A DNA stretch of 58,673 bases from a virus. The translations under genes and the position numbers were made by a program. How positions within the stretch are numbered: the first letter of the stretch is position 1; the number at the start of each line of letters is the position of its first letter. The DNA is taken from positions 1 to 58,673 of IMG/VR virus record IMGVR_UViG_3300021475_000016. One strand, written 5' to 3'. A model generated the notes under the pieces. It was not told the DNA's origin. It worked only from the letters and a program-made list of their open reading frames with translations, and made no database searches. This document shows positions 52,221 through 58,673 of the stretch, one piece after another.

Positions 52221-52691
52221 TTACGGGGTCGAGAACACGTAGGTGTTGCTGGCCACGTTGGGAGCGATGTTGAGAGACCGGAAGACGCCACGGGCACCGG
52301 TCCAACCCCTGGTACCTCCGGTGATGGCACCGGCCTGACCGAAACCGATACGGGGGATGACAGCGTTGCCGCGCAGTTGCTGCTGAAGCAGCGGCGGGGC
52401 GTTGGTGGTCAGACGCCAGTTGCACCGGGCGTTGCCGAGAGGACCGACCAAGCAGAGTTCGCTGACGCTGGCAAAGAGACGGAAGCCAGGCGGGACCACG
52501 CTGGGCTGATACAGGTTGAAGGTCAGGGCCTCAAGACCAGGGGCCAGGAAGGTGGCCGAGGTCTCCACGCTGGTGGCGGTGATGACGGTGGGAGGGGCAG
52601 CCGAAGCCGCCTGAGCCGTGACCAAACCGGCGGTAGTTCCGGCCATGGCGAGAGCGGCGAGCGCGATAGCCCCCCGTTTGAAGATGTTCAT
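52221..52691 (-). CDS. Exported protein with a signal peptide
   Basis: 156 residues. MNIFKRGAIALAALAMAGTT followed by AGLVTAQAASAAPP is a textbook Sec signal: basic start, hydrophobic core, and A-x-A near 30-32. The mature part is beta-like with one Cys pair (ELCLVGPLGNARCNWRL). It resembles actinobacterial secreted proteins more than virion parts. It is set between a tandem repeat with a long leader and a strong hairpin, so it looks like an independently controlled cargo gene. Confidence 0.75.
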   Translation of the reverse strand: MNIFKRGAIALAALAMAGTTAGLVTAQAASAAPPTVITATSVETSATFLAPGLEALTFNLYQPSVVPPGFRLFASVSELCLVGPLGNARCNWRLTTNAPPLLQQQLRGNAVIPRIGFGQAGAITGGTRGWTGARGVFRSLNIAPNVASNTYVFSTP

Positions 52692-52839
52692 TCAGCTTGC
52701 TCCTTCTGTCTGAGTGATGATGCCCCACCCTCAAATGAGGGCAGCAGATTCGAACCATAGCTCAGCTAAGAGCAACCTGAAAGCCCCCTAAGAAACTTTT
52801 TTAGATTTCTCTGACACATCAAGTGGTTCCCCCGCCACC

Positions 52840-52858
52840 CTCTAACCGGCGCAAGCAA
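52840..52858 (-). repeat. 19-bp tandem direct repeat, copy 1
   Basis: CTCTAACCGGCGCAAGCAA, identical to the copy at 52861-52879; period 21 bp, two helical turns, so both sites face the same side of DNA. Confidence 0.8.
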
Positions 52859-52860
52859 AT

Positions 52861-52879
52861 CTCTAACCGGCGCAAGCAA
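52861..52879 (-). repeat. 19-bp tandem direct repeat, copy 2
   Basis: Identical to 52840-52858. It lies 7 bases after the stop of the membrane-protein gene and about 170 bases before the exported-protein start. Confidence 0.8.
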
Positions 52880-52886
52880 TGACGTA

Positions 52887-53150
52887 TCACGTCTCCCGAT
52901 CCTCACGGTCATTGTCACCCGTTGCGTCATCGTCGTGTTTACGTTTCATGCTGTAGCCCACGTAGCTGCCCAACACGCCAATAATGCCAGTCACGGCTGA
53001 GTCGATCACCTGGCTGGGAGCCGCACTCAGCACCGGGTTGTTGGAGGCTACGAAGATCTGGATAATGACGGCAGCGATGATCAATATCACAGAAAGACCC
53101 AATGTCAGCGCCAGTATGAAGGCGATCAGATCGACAGATGGCTTCCGCAT
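52887..53150 (-). CDS. Small membrane protein
   Basis: 87 residues. One long or two short hydrophobic spans (LIAFILALTLGLSVILIIAA then VIIQIFVA about 8-34; VTGIIGVLGSYVGYS about 53-67) and a charged C-terminus (KRKHDDDATGDNDREDRET). Size and plan are compatible with a holin or a membrane anchor. It pairs with the next membrane gene by a 3-base gap. Confidence 0.6.
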   Translation of the reverse strand: MRKPSVDLIAFILALTLGLSVILIIAAVIIQIFVASNNPVLSAAPSQVIDSAVTGIIGVLGSYVGYSMKRKHDDDATGDNDREDRET

Positions 53151-53153
53151 TCC

Positions 53154-53411
53154 TCATCGCCGTCGTCTGATCGCAACCAGAAAATCGTCAATGGGAAGCA
53201 CCCCGACCAGAAATGTTCCGATGATTAACTGGGCAACGACATGGTGACTTTGAAAAAAGGCATCGATGATTACCAGCACGCCCAAGAGGAAGACCACCGC
53301 CCGTCTGGTGGCCGCGAAATGCGCCCTGGACGAGAGCTTATTGGCCGGAGTGACGGGTTCTTCGACAGGTAGTGGATTCTGGTACTGATAGTCCTCAGGT
53401 TCAGTCACCAT
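53154..53411 (-). CDS. Small membrane protein
   Basis: 85 residues. Soluble acidic N-terminus, then AVVFLLGVLVIIDAFFQ and VVAQLIIGTFLVGVLPI (two spans, about 38-55 and 58-75) and a basic end IRRRR. Two adjacent small membrane genes directly after the capsid gene are candidates for holin and antiholin or for superinfection exclusion. Confidence 0.6.
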   Translation of the reverse strand: MVTEPEDYQYQNPLPVEEPVTPANKLSSRAHFAATRRAVVFLLGVLVIIDAFFQSHHVVAQLIIGTFLVGVLPIDDFLVAIRRRR

Positions 53412-53440
53412 GCACCACTACCCCATCGGGGGCCGAAGTA

Positions 53441-54433
53441 TTAGCCCTTGAGAACGGTGGTGATACCCCGAGGGTTGAGGATGGCCATCGACACCATCTC
53501 ATCGAACACCCAGCCCTTCCAGAAGGCCTCGACGTTGTGGTTCTCCTCCACATCGAGCGAGTACAGGACCGGGAACACACCCAGGAAGTCAGGGTTGGGA
53601 AGCAGGAACATCTGGCCCGAGGGGACCATGATGGAACGCTGGAACTGGAACTCACCGAAGCTCTGGATCTGCTCCCCGGCCACGATACGGTCCTTGAAGG
53701 CCCAGCCGGTGGTGTTGATGTCCCAGCGGAAGAAGTCCCGGTAGTCAAAGGGGTTGACCAACATGCGCCCGGCAGGCAGTTCGTGCATGTCGGACTGGGC
53801 CACCGCGGTGTACATGGACTGCGGGGTGAAGTACCCCGAAGCCTCGTACACGGTGTGGTTGGGGGTGACCACATGGTCCGGCCGGGAGGCGTAGTCGGTG
53901 AGGGCGGCCTGGATGATCACCATCATCCGGCTGTCCTCTTGCTTCATGATGGCCTGCTTGGTCTCGTCCTGGGCCTGCTCGACTGCATTGATGCGGAGGT
54001 AGAACAGGTCCTCCTTGCGGATGGCCGGACGGGAGGCGATACGCCAGAACCGGATGGGCAGGCGCTTGCCTTCGAAGGGAGTGACCCGGACCTCGCCTTC
54101 GGTGCCACTCATGAGGTAGGCCTGGCCGAGGTCGTCCCACACGTCGTACTCCACCGGGGTGCCCGGCGTGACCGGGTCCTCGATCAGCACGTTGCGGACG
54201 ATGCCCTGGTAGCGCAGCTTTAGCTGGATAGGGCCGACCATGCCCACGCCCAGGCGGCGGATGCCGTTGACCTCGTCCTGGAGGATCAACGAGAGCTTGC
54301 GGACCTTGGCCTCATGGGTCAGGGAGGGAACGTTGCCGTCCCCACCGCGGCGCTTGAGGATCTCCTGGACGTAATCGTCCGACTTCTTGGCTCGCTTCGG
54401 CGCTAGCCCCGCTGCGGTGGCAACCATGCTCAT
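53441..54433 (-). CDS. Major capsid protein
   Basis: 330 residues (MSMVATAAGLAPKRAKKSDD). The sequence shows long helices with basic N-terminus, an acidic E-loop-like stretch (EYDVWDDLGQAYLMSGTEGE) and the conserved tail PNPDFLGVFPVLYSLDVEEN then AFWKGWVFDEMVSMAILNPR, consistent with HK97-fold capsid proteins of actinophages (the family resemblance is from memory). The start has AAGGAG. Size is typical. The place after the scaffold-type gene supports it. Confidence 0.78.
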   Translation of the reverse strand: MSMVATAAGLAPKRAKKSDDYVQEILKRRGGDGNVPSLTHEAKVRKLSLILQDEVNGIRRLGVGMVGPIQLKLRYQGIVRNVLIEDPVTPGTPVEYDVWDDLGQAYLMSGTEGEVRVTPFEGKRLPIRFWRIASRPAIRKEDLFYLRINAVEQAQDETKQAIMKQEDSRMMVIIQAALTDYASRPDHVVTPNHTVYEASGYFTPQSMYTAVAQSDMHELPAGRMLVNPFDYRDFFRWDINTTGWAFKDRIVAGEQIQSFGEFQFQRSIMVPSGQMFLLPNPDFLGVFPVLYSLDVEENHNVEAFWKGWVFDEMVSMAILNPRGITTVLKG

Positions 54434-54473
54434 GTTGATGGACTCCTTGTGTGACGAGGTAGGGCTAGGACGA

Positions 54474-55109
54474 TCAGAAGCCGGAGCGGACCATCAGGCC
54501 GCCGACAGTGATGGAGATGTTCGAGTTCACGGCGATGAGCCGGGCCACCGGCTGGGTGGACTTGTTGGCGTCCGCGGCGGTCACAAGCTGACCCTGCAGG
54601 CCGTAGGTGCCGGTGTAGCTGCCTCCTGCGATGGCTCCACCGAGACCGTTGAGACCTACCGCTCCACCCAGGTTGGCGGTGCGGGCGTAGACCAGGGCGT
54701 CAGTGCCGTTGCCAGGGTCGGTCCAGGTCAGGTTGGCGTCGAAGGCCGGGGCCAGGATCTCGAACTCGGCGTCAGGGTCGAGGACCCACACGGCCAAGGC
54801 CGACACACCGGTATCGAGAAGCTCATCGATGCCCTCGCCGCCGATGTAGTTACCGACCAGACCAGCCGGGACGCCAGTGGCGTTGAGAAGGCTGTAGTTG
54901 GGACCACCTGAAGTGGCTCCGAAGGTCTGATACGGGCCGGTGTAACCGGACGCGCCCGTGGTCCGCATGAAGGCCATGCCGGGCCAGATGGGAACGGAGC
55001 GGTTCCAAGCCGGATCCAGATACCCGGACTTGGGCGTGGCTTGCGTCCACCCATAGTTGGGCCGGATCGTCCGCTTGATGTACGACCTGGAGATGGGAAC
55101 ACGAATCAC
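54474..55109 (-). CDS. Capsid decoration or second capsid protein
   Basis: 211 residues from a GTG at 55109 with AGGAGG upstream (IRVPISRSYIKRTIRPNYGW). Gly/Ala-rich beta protein, e.g. ANLGGAVGLNGLGGAIAGGS and VARLIAVNSNISITVGGLMV. It sits between scaffold and capsid genes, the usual slot for a decoration protein, though the role is by position. Confidence 0.6.
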   Translation of the reverse strand: MIRVPISRSYIKRTIRPNYGWTQATPKSGYLDPAWNRSVPIWPGMAFMRTTGASGYTGPYQTFGATSGGPNYSLLNATGVPAGLVGNYIGGEGIDELLDTGVSALAVWVLDPDAEFEILAPAFDANLTWTDPGNGTDALVYARTANLGGAVGLNGLGGAIAGGSYTGTYGLQGQLVTAADANKSTQPVARLIAVNSNISITVGGLMVRSGF

Positions 55110-55136
55110 GGGCGCTCAGCCTCCTATGAGTGGCTT

Positions 55137-55172
55137 TCACCACTTCGTCGCTCTGGTGGTCGGGAGGACAGG
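55137..55172 (-). promoter_or_regulatory. 36-bp repeated element, copy G
   Basis: CCTGTC, 11 bases, CAGAGC, GACGAAGTGGTGA, 27 bases before the GTG start at 55109, which has a separate AGGAGG site. Confidence 0.75.
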
Positions 55173-55194
55173 CTTTTCTCTGCCGAGCGTGAAC

Positions 55195-55220
55195 GAACCC
55201 CGGCCCGAAGACCGGAGTTC
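55195..55220. terminator. Hairpin between scaffold and decoration genes
   Basis: GAACCCCGG and CCGGAGTTC (8 of 9 pairs) around an 8-base loop. It can end leftward transcripts of the 55410 gene before control element G; the plus-strand gene starting at 55242 lies beyond it. Confidence 0.5.
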
Positions 55221-55229
55221 GTGGGTATC

Positions 55230-55235
55230 TACAAT
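55230..55235 (+). promoter_or_regulatory. -10-like TACAAT in front of the plus-strand gene
   Basis: TACAAT ends six bases before the ATG at 55242, so transcription would begin at the start codon. There is no clear -35 hexamer. Confidence 0.35.
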
Positions 55236-55241
55236 CTCGAC

Positions 55242-55409
55242 ATGACTTCACTGCCACCTATTACCGGCCCGGATCCTGAGCTACCGAATCCAGATCAACA
55301 GGCTCGTATTACCGTGCGTATGCGTCGAAGCGAACTACGAATGTTCCTGTTGATGCTCCCGGAGACGGTGGACTATCTCGAAGTCCAGTTCCTGAGTGGA
55401 GATCAATAG
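55242..55409 (+). CDS. Possible leaderless gene on the opposite strand
   Basis: 55 residues (MTSLPPITGPDPELPNPDQQ, then ARITVRMRRSELRMFLLMLP). It is the only credible plus-strand gene. It lacks a ribosome site, but the TACAAT box six bases upstream fits a leaderless mRNA, common in actinobacteria. Its TAG ends at 55409, and the convergent 55410 gene stops at the next base, so the two fit together without overlap. Amphipathic helix plus beta strand; no known family. Confidence 0.5.
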   Translation: MTSLPPITGPDPELPNPDQQARITVRMRRSELRMFLLMLPETVDYLEVQFLSGDQ

Positions 55410-57593
55410 CTACTCGAAGAGCATCTCATCCGCGGTTACTTGCCCGGTGGAGGCATGGGCGCGGATGGGGCCTTCCATCTCGGTGGGAGCCAGGGATGGA
55501 GCCGGGCTCTGGGTGGTAGCCGAGCGAGGGACCAGGCGACGGTTGGCCGAGGCCACCCGGCCGTTGGGGACCTGGACCGAGAGCACCTGGGTCAGGGTCT
55601 TGATCTCGGTGTTGACGGCCTCGACGGTCATATCCGGGTTGTCCTGGATGCTCGCGGCGATGGACAGGTCGTCCTGGTTGGCCGGGGCAATACCAGCCTG
55701 GATGCGAAGACGAGCCAGGCGCAGCGCACCCAGGGACACCTGGCCGTCGTTACGGGATGCCCTGGTGCCCGGCATGACCCCCGGAGGCGAGCCCGGCGCG
55801 CCTGCAGTGGGCTGCCCGGATCCCACCGACCCTCCGGTCTGGCCGGACGGATTGCCACCATCAAGGGTCCAGCCGTAGGAGGGCTGGGGATCGTCGGGGT
55901 CACCGACACGCACCTCGACGGGGATGATGGTTTGCTCAGGCGGCAGGTGCCCCTGGGTGTTCTGTACGGGTGCGGTCACGTCCACCTCGTTGAGGTTCAT
56001 GGGCTCGAAGGCCTCGGTGCCGTAGGGCTGGTCCACGGCGATGGTGGCGTCGGCCGACACATCGGTCACCGGGGTGGCTCCAAGCTGGGTCACGTCGGTG
56101 CGCGCCGCGGGCTCGGCCGCCTGCTGCTCGGTGACGATGGGGGCCTCGGGTGCGCCCTCGGGCACCGGCTGGGCTGGATCCCTCTGGTCGGCGGTGTGCA
56201 AGGAGGCGGCGCGAGCCATCAAGGAGGCATGGACCCGATAGCCCTCCTCGTTGATGCCTCGAAGCTCGGGGTCAGCGTCGGCTCCGGCCAAGGTGGCGAA
56301 GCGGAACATCTGCCGCTCCAGGGTAAAGATGCGGGCCTCGGCGGCCAGGCGCAGGAGACGCTCCTGCTGGCAGGCGGCGGTCATACGGCGCAGGACGTTG
56401 GCCTGGGCGTTGAGCGAGGCGTGCAGGGCGGTACGGACCGAGCTACGCGGCGTCGGCTCGGGCTGGGTCTGAGTGGTAGCTTGGCGCTGCACTGGGCGGC
56501 GGGGGCGGGTAGGCATCGTACTGAGGCTCCTTTCGATGCTGCTGGTTTGGTAGTTAAAAAGAACTGCTGATTTCTTCTTGTTCAGCCAGGGAGGCTGGTC
56601 CCCGTCTTCGTCCTCTTCGTCTTCGTCGTCTTCCTGCTCGTCTTCGGCTTCGCCGCCCTCCTGGTCCGGAGCAGCCGCTGAGGGAGGACCCTCCTCCTCT
56701 TCGTCCTCGGGCTCGGGCTCGTCATCGCCGGGCACGCCGGGCGGGAAGGGTCGAGGACCGCCCTGGGGCATCTCGTCAGAGCCCTCGACCTCGGGCGGTT
56801 GACCCGGCTCCGGCACGGCGTTCTCGGTGCCGAGGGGCTGGAGCAGGCCCTGGCCACAGTTGGGGCAGATGTCGCCCTCCTCGTAGCCGGTCTGCTGCAT
56901 GCCCTCCTGGTCGGCGGCGTACTGCTGCTCGGCCATGGCCTCGGGATCGACCTGCTCGACCTGGCCCTGCTCGGGAGACTCCTCCTCGGGGGCTCCACCG
57001 GGCTCAGGGGGTCCGGCTAGCTCAGCAGGTGGGCCACCCTCCTCCTCGGGCTCCTCCTCCGGCGGGACTGCGCCCTCAGGCGGAGGCTGCTCATCCTCAT
57101 CCTCCTCTTGGCCGGGCGGGACTTGCTCATCTTCGTTCTCAGGGGGCTCAGGAGGCCCCTCCTGGCCCGCTGGGGGCGGCGGGGCCATCTGGTTGTCGTC
57201 CGGGCTCTGGAGGGGCTCAGGCTCCTCCTCCGCCCCTTCTGGGACCTCCAGGTCCTGCTCGGCCGGGATGGTCTGGGCGGCGGGGGCCAGATGGGGATCC
57301 CCGGCCGCGTTCAGGGCCTCGGCGGAGGGGAAGGTCTCACCGCAGTTGGGGCACTGAAGCTCTCCGGCCCCATCGTCGTTCTGGTCCTCCTGGTCCTCCT
57401 GGCGCAGGTTGACGTTCTGAGCCAGAGAGGTGTCGGGGTCCATGAAGATCGACGGGGGCTTCTCGAAGCCGCACACCGAGCACTTGTCGCCCACGTAGGA
57501 GTCATCCGACCCGCAGACCGGGCAGATCTCCTCCCGCATGGTGTCCACCTCGGGCGGGACCGAGATCTGCTCCTTGGCGGTGAAGACCGACAT
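55410..57593 (-). CDS. Acidic zinc-ribbon protein, head scaffold/core candidate
   Basis: 727 residues from ATG 57593 (MSVFTAKEQISVPPEVDTMR), chosen because control element H ends there. The first 90 residues hold CPVCGSDDSYVGDKCSVCGF and CPNCG; another CPNCGQ lies near 240. Residues 90-350 are Glu/Asp/Pro-rich and disordered. After NKKKSAVLFNYQ a different, helical half begins (RTALHASLNAQANVLRRMTA). An internal ATG at 56516 with GAAAGGAG could start a separate product of about 368 residues. By position it is scaffold or core. Possibly a fusion. Confidence 0.65.
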   Translation of the reverse strand: MSVFTAKEQISVPPEVDTMREEICPVCGSDDSYVGDKCSVCGFEKPPSIFMDPDTSLAQNVNLRQEDQEDQNDDGAGELQCPNCGETFPSAEALNAAGDPHLAPAAQTIPAEQDLEVPEGAEEEPEPLQSPDDNQMAPPPPAGQEGPPEPPENEDEQVPPGQEEDEDEQPPPEGAVPPEEEPEEEGGPPAELAGPPEPGGAPEEESPEQGQVEQVDPEAMAEQQYAADQEGMQQTGYEEGDICPNCGQGLLQPLGTENAVPEPGQPPEVEGSDEMPQGGPRPFPPGVPGDDEPEPEDEEEEGPPSAAAPDQEGGEAEDEQEDDEDEEDEDGDQPPWLNKKKSAVLFNYQTSSIERSLSTMPTRPRRPVQRQATTQTQPEPTPRSSVRTALHASLNAQANVLRRMTAACQQERLLRLAAEARIFTLERQMFRFATLAGADADPELRGINEEGYRVHASLMARAASLHTADQRDPAQPVPEGAPEAPIVTEQQAAEPAARTDVTQLGATPVTDVSADATIAVDQPYGTEAFEPMNLNEVDVTAPVQNTQGHLPPEQTIIPVEVRVGDPDDPQPSYGWTLDGGNPSGQTGGSVGSGQPTAGAPGSPPGVMPGTRASRNDGQVSLGALRLARLRIQAGIAPANQDDLSIAASIQDNPDMTVEAVNTEIKTLTQVLSVQVPNGRVASANRRLVPRSATTQSPAPSLAPTEMEGPIRAHASTGQVTADEMLFE
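56552..56570 (-). repeat. AGTT-A5-AACTGCTG repeat, copy 2
   Basis: AGTTAAAAAGAACTGCTGA inside the 55410-57593 frame, before an internal GAAAGGAG site and ATG 56516. Its partner at 6304-6322 lies in front of a gene, so an internal start signal is plausible here. Confidence 0.5.
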
Positions 57594-57594
57594 C

Positions 57595-57630
57595 TCATCC
57601 CTTCGTCGCCCTGACCCGGTCACCGACAGG
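57595..57630 (-). promoter_or_regulatory. 36-bp repeated element, copy H
   Basis: CCTGTC, 11 bases (GGTGACCGGGT, part of a TGACC/GGTCA hairpin), CAGGGC, GACGAAGGGATGA, followed by one base and the ATG at 57593. Confidence 0.75.
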
Positions 57631-57671
57631 CCCGCGCCCACATCCCCCGGCCCGAGATGCTATTGTCAGTT

Positions 57672-57825
57672 GTGGTTAGAGCAACCCGTCAACGACCTCC
57701 TAGAGGCTCCGGGGAATGCATTTGGCCTGAGCACCGTCCAATGGGGACTGACACCCTTCGGGGTCCCTCCTCCCTGGGGCACCGCAATATGGCACAACCC
57801 TTCCCAGTAGGGTTGTTCTAACCAC
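57672..57825. repeat. Long inverted repeat with a competing hairpin
   Basis: 57672-57687 and 57810-57825 are complementary in 15 of 16 positions. Bases 57810-57816 also pair with 57794-57800 (ACAACCC / GGGTTGT), so the two structures exclude each other. Between them ACCC-TTCG-GGGT forms another small stem. The whole lies between the GNAT-like gene and control element H. Confidence 0.6.
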
Positions 57826-58673
57826 TAGGGGAGATGAACCCCGAGTTGAGCCAGGGCTGCCTGCCAGGAGGCTTCCTTCTGCTCGGGCGTCATGTGGACC
57901 CAGTCCTGGCCGCCCTCAGCGTCAAGCTCAGCTTCGGTCTGGGCCTTGAACGCGGCCACCGCCGCCGGGTCGTCCCAGTCCACGTCGGAAAGACTGATCA
58001 CGTCAGCCGGGAGCGCGGCCGTCTTCTGCTGGGGATCGTTCGGTCTCATGATGTGGTAATCAGGGTGGTTGTGCTGCTCGTAATCCCAGTCCGGATGGGC
58101 CTGGGAGGGATCGAACGGATACTTCTCGGTGGTATGGAACCCGAGCTTCTCGTACATCTTCGGCAGTTGCGGGCCGTAACACTCAAAGTAGTTCGCCCCG
58201 TGATGCTCAACGGCATGCTTGAGAAGATCCTATACCGGCACCCTTCACTCCTTTCTCCCGATCGTTGTACAGTCCTGTCGGCTCTATCCTACCATCCCCG
58301 TGATCATGGATCAGGACACCACTCGTACCATGGTTGATAGTAAGCGGCTTCATACCCTCGGAGCGGATCTCCTCCGGGGTGTGGTTGGTGACATGACGCT
58401 CGAAGGGGCTACCGGCGATGGACCGGGAGAAGTTGCGGTGGAACTCCTCCGGTGAGGTCTCAGAGATCTCGGAGGGGTCCAGGGCAGCCACGAAGGCGGC
58501 CAGGGATTGCACCCGGCGAGGCAGCCGGTCGCCAGTCGAGCGTGCCCAGGCCTCCCCGGCGTCGGTGCGCTGATTGGAGTGCTTCGGGGGCTTGACCCCT
58601 CGGGTGGTGGCGGAGATCTGGCGGGCCTGGTCCAGCATCTCGGTGGCCAGCCCTCGACGCTGATGCTCGGGCA
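57825..58673 (-). pseudogene. GNAT-like protein, 5' end outside the window, apparent frameshift
   Basis: From the right edge the frame reads EHQRRGLATEMLDQARQISA, a GNAT acetyl-CoA loop (QRRGLA), then PKHSNQRTDAGEAWARS, to a stop at 58207 (end GVKGAGIGSSQACR). In the +1 frame DLLKHAVEHHGANYFECYGP, QLPKMYEKLGF and RPDYHIM-like HPDYHIM continue to 57825. The two parts clearly form one protein: skipping one base near GGTATAGGATC joins GAGI to DLLKH. Phage proteins with this domain are linked to portal or head genes. Either a real break, a programmed +1 shift, or a sequence error. Confidence 0.65.

Larger units (their letters stand above)
52692..52886. other. 195-base leader of the exported-protein gene
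   Basis: Contains two 19-bp direct repeats, an AT-rich stretch (52786-52812), a GGTTCGAATC box, and a hairpin CCCTC/GAGGG (52728-52741) before the AAGGAG ribosome site. It is the most AT-rich gap in the head region. A dedicated promoter and operator is likely. Confidence 0.55.

Noticed and set aside
52738-52765. GGTTCGAATC box as tRNA or phage attachment site
   Set aside because: The flanks do not pair into a T arm or acceptor stem, and there is no integrase gene in the window.
1-58673. CRISPR array, insertion sequence or transposase
   Set aside because: No regular spaced repeats, no DDE transposase or terminal inverted repeats were recognised.

Overview
This window is part of a contractile-tailed bacteriophage genome (myovirus-type), about 58.7 kb and GC-rich (roughly 60 percent). 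Nearly every gene lies on the minus strand, so transcription runs from high to low coordinates. The phage type follows from a tail sheath, tail tube, frameshifted tail assembly chaperone, tape measure, baseplate hub, gp25-like wedge and baseplate J-like protein in canonical order. The high GC, frequent GTG starts and the style of the small genes suggest an actinobacterial host. This is inference, and I cannot name the phage. No integrase, repressor, tRNA gene or CRISPR array was recognised, so a lytic or large-genome phage is more likely than a compact prophage.

Layout in transcription order. (1) 58673-53441, head module: the end of a GNAT-like protein that appears frameshifted, a large acidic zinc-ribbon protein (scaffold or core candidate), a decoration or second capsid protein candidate, and the probable major capsid protein. 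(2) 53411-52221: two small membrane proteins and an exported protein with a signal peptide, preceded by a tandem 19-bp repeat. (3) 52157-47252: small head-decoration, LamG-like and zinc-binding proteins. (4) 47248-42195: one full-length fibre gene followed by six coupled paralogues of its C-terminal module, the most striking locus here. (5) 42186-30743: a giant 1883-residue modular surface protein, then neck and connector proteins. (6) 30612-27430: sheath, tube, a small membrane protein and the chaperone pair joined by a -1 slippery site. (7) 27433-10487: tape measure, two paralogous tail proteins ending in an amidase and a glucosaminidase, a hub with an NlpC/P60 peptidase, OB-fold-like, gp25-like, J-like and gpI-like baseplate proteins. 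(8) 10413-1: accessory and replication genes, including a SNF2-like helicase, a VWA protein, a DinG/XPD-like Fe-S helicase, a MazG-like protein and a run of tiny overlapping genes, several with zinc-binding motifs.

How the parts fit. Most genes are coupled by ATGA, GTGA or TGATG overlaps and form long operons. A 36-bp element (CCTGTC, 11 variable bases, CAGAGC, then a GACGAAGGGGTGA-like end) occurs eight times with invariant spacing just upstream of genes on the minus strand, seven of them in or next to structural genes. It is probably a late promoter or leader. In three places hairpins sit upstream of such units. The left block carries a different set of short repeats (TCACTTTAGC-like and ATTAGCAAGTC-like), which suggests a separate regulatory class.

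Limits: all functional names rest on motif recognition by eye; no database search or structure prediction was run. Coordinates were read by hand from the sequence.
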